From WLWS01 sp964639535 (GTDB lineage: Bacteria > Pseudomonadota > Gammaproteobacteria > Eutrophobiales > Eutrophobiaceae), in NCBI GenBank assembly GCA_964639535.1, contig CAZXDV010000168.1:1-6887 (forward strand): a DNA stretch of 6,887 nucleotides, given 5' to 3'. Shown here piece after piece: positions 6,436-6,887 of this stretch. Below the pieces are notes generated by a model. The model did no database searches, was not told where the DNA came from, and saw only the letters and a list, made by a program, of their open reading frames with translations. Numbering within the stretch: position 1 is the first letter of the stretch; every line of letters starts with the position of its first letter. The position numbers were made by a program, and so were the translations under genes.

Positions 6436-6589
6436 TACATACATGCACAAAGCGCAGACTCGCTGTAAATACGTCCATGTACGCTCCACAGCGGCGCTGA
6501 CCGCCATGGATGGCGGAAATGCCGGTAACGCAGGAGCAGTTACCGGCCATGCCGCTGAGGGTCTGCTTTTTTGTACATGCATATAGCCT
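6432..6589. repeat. Structured intergenic element with long terminal inverted repeats and nested hairpins
   Basis: The ends are imperfect inverted repeats: left arm 6432-6459 and right arm 6561-6589 match at about 23 of 28 positions, beginning AGGCTA on the left and ending TAGCCT on the right. Inside are: CGCTGT/ACAGCG (6461-6466 with 6488-6493); CAGCGGC/GCCGCTG (6489-6495 with 6551-6557), which competes with the previous stem; CCGCCAT/ATGGCGG (6501-6507 with 6510-6516); and GCCGGTAAC/GTTACCGGC (6521-6529 with 6539-6547) around a 9-base loop. Taken together they can fold as a branched, cloverleaf-like structure. It contains no open reading frame of note and no transposase. It resembles a dispersed intergenic repeat or a MITE-like, non-autonomous element; the ATACGTCCATGTACG segment recalls intergenic repeats of gammaproteobacteria from memory. 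No convincing target-site duplication was found. Copy number cannot be judged from one window. Confidence 0.7.
6454..6572 (+). terminator. Possible terminator formed by the structured element
   Basis: GCAGAC (6454-6459) pairs exactly with GTCTGC (6561-6566), which is followed directly by six T residues (6567-6572). With the nested stems folded inside, plus-strand RNA would present a stem base followed by U6, as in an intrinsic terminator, and could end transcription from the SDR upstream. The closing stem is only 6 bp with about 100 bases inside, so efficiency is doubtful. Confidence 0.3.
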
Positions 6590-6618
6590 CCACTATAGCC
6601 ATGCTTGGGAAGTTAATT

Positions 6619-6887
6619 ATGCTGAATAAAAAAGTCATCTTTATAACAGGTGCAGCACGGGGTATCGGTTACGGTATCGCAAAGGCGGCATTGGAAAACG
6701 GGGCAAGAGTCGCCATTGCGGACCTGGATGAAGAAGGTATAAACAATGCCGCTGCGCAGCTTGCTGATGAGAGTGGGGTTGGGAAGGAAAATGTTTTTGC
6801 CACGGTACTCAATGTGACTGACGAAGAGTCTGTCGCCAGGGCCATGGAAAAGAGCATGAGCCACCTTGGTCAGCTTGACGGGCTGGT
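6619..6887 (+). CDS. Second short-chain dehydrogenase/reductase, N-terminal part, probably NAD(H)
   Basis: The first 89 residues of a classical SDR cut by the right edge. The Rossmann motif TGAARGIG is at residues 10-17, and the second strand ends VAIADLD with Asp35, the acidic residue that usually selects NAD(H). Further on are LNVTDEESV and a LGQLDGLV segment that normally leads into NNAG, which lies outside the window together with the catalytic Ser, Tyr and Lys. GGGAAG (6607-6612) is a strong ribosome binding site 6 bases before the ATG at 6619, so this start is preferred over in-frame ATGs at 6577 and 6601, which have none. It follows the first SDR in the same direction, but the structured element separates them, so shared transcription is uncertain. 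The substrate is unknown. Confidence 0.85.
   Translation, partial: MLNKKVIFITGAARGIGYGIAKAALENGARVAIADLDEEGINNAAAQLADESGVGKENVFATVLNVTDEESVARAMEKSMSHLGQLDGL

Noticed and set aside
6571..6599. Possible outward promoter at the right end of the repeat (TTGTAC, 17 bp, TATAGC)
   Set aside because: The -35 box matches at only three positions, and the predicted start would fall at the ribosome binding site of the second SDR.

Overview
The window looks like chromosomal DNA from a Gram-negative bacterium, most likely a gammaproteobacterium, perhaps a marine or environmental one. The clues are a TsgA-like transporter, Tat and Sec export signals on two enzymes, a moderate GC content judged by eye, and an intergenic repeat of a style common in that class. 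The taxonomic call is an inference. No rRNA, tRNA, CRISPR, integrase or transposase was seen.

Layout: (1) 1-647, minus strand: most of a ribokinase whose C-terminus lies beyond the left edge. (2) 648-797: a divergent control region with two overlapping, opposed sigma70-like promoter candidates around a small palindrome. (3) 798-4558, plus strand: a tight three-gene operon of a Tat-exported nucleoside hydrolase, a TsgA-like major facilitator transporter and a Sec-exported, enlarged adenosine deaminase. (4) 4564-5544, minus strand: a Rieske non-heme iron oxygenase that converges on the deaminase with a 5-bp gap. (5) 5545-5615: a short divergent intergenic region. (6) 5616-6395, plus strand: a complete short-chain dehydrogenase (SDR). 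(7) 6396-6618: a 223-bp gap mostly filled by a structured repeat of about 160 bp with long imperfect terminal inverted repeats and several nested hairpins. (8) 6619-6887, plus strand: the N-terminal third of a second SDR, cut by the right edge.

The left half reads as an extracytoplasmic purine nucleoside scavenging module. Adenosine would be deaminated to inosine outside the cytoplasm by the deaminase. The nucleoside hydrolase would split inosine, or another nucleoside, into base and ribose. The transporter would bring in a product, and ribokinase would trap ribose as ribose 5-phosphate in the cytoplasm. Each enzyme class is well supported by motifs; the assembled pathway and the transported substrate are inferred.

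The right half (Rieske oxygenase plus two SDRs) has the look of a small oxidative catabolic set. The oxygenase shares, from memory, sequence features with the N-demethylase type (NdmA/NdmB) and with the broader vanillate-demethylase-like family. Its position beside purine genes raises the untested idea that it acts on a methylated purine or nucleoside. No reductase partner is visible in the window. The least explained object is the intergenic structured repeat at about 6432-6589.
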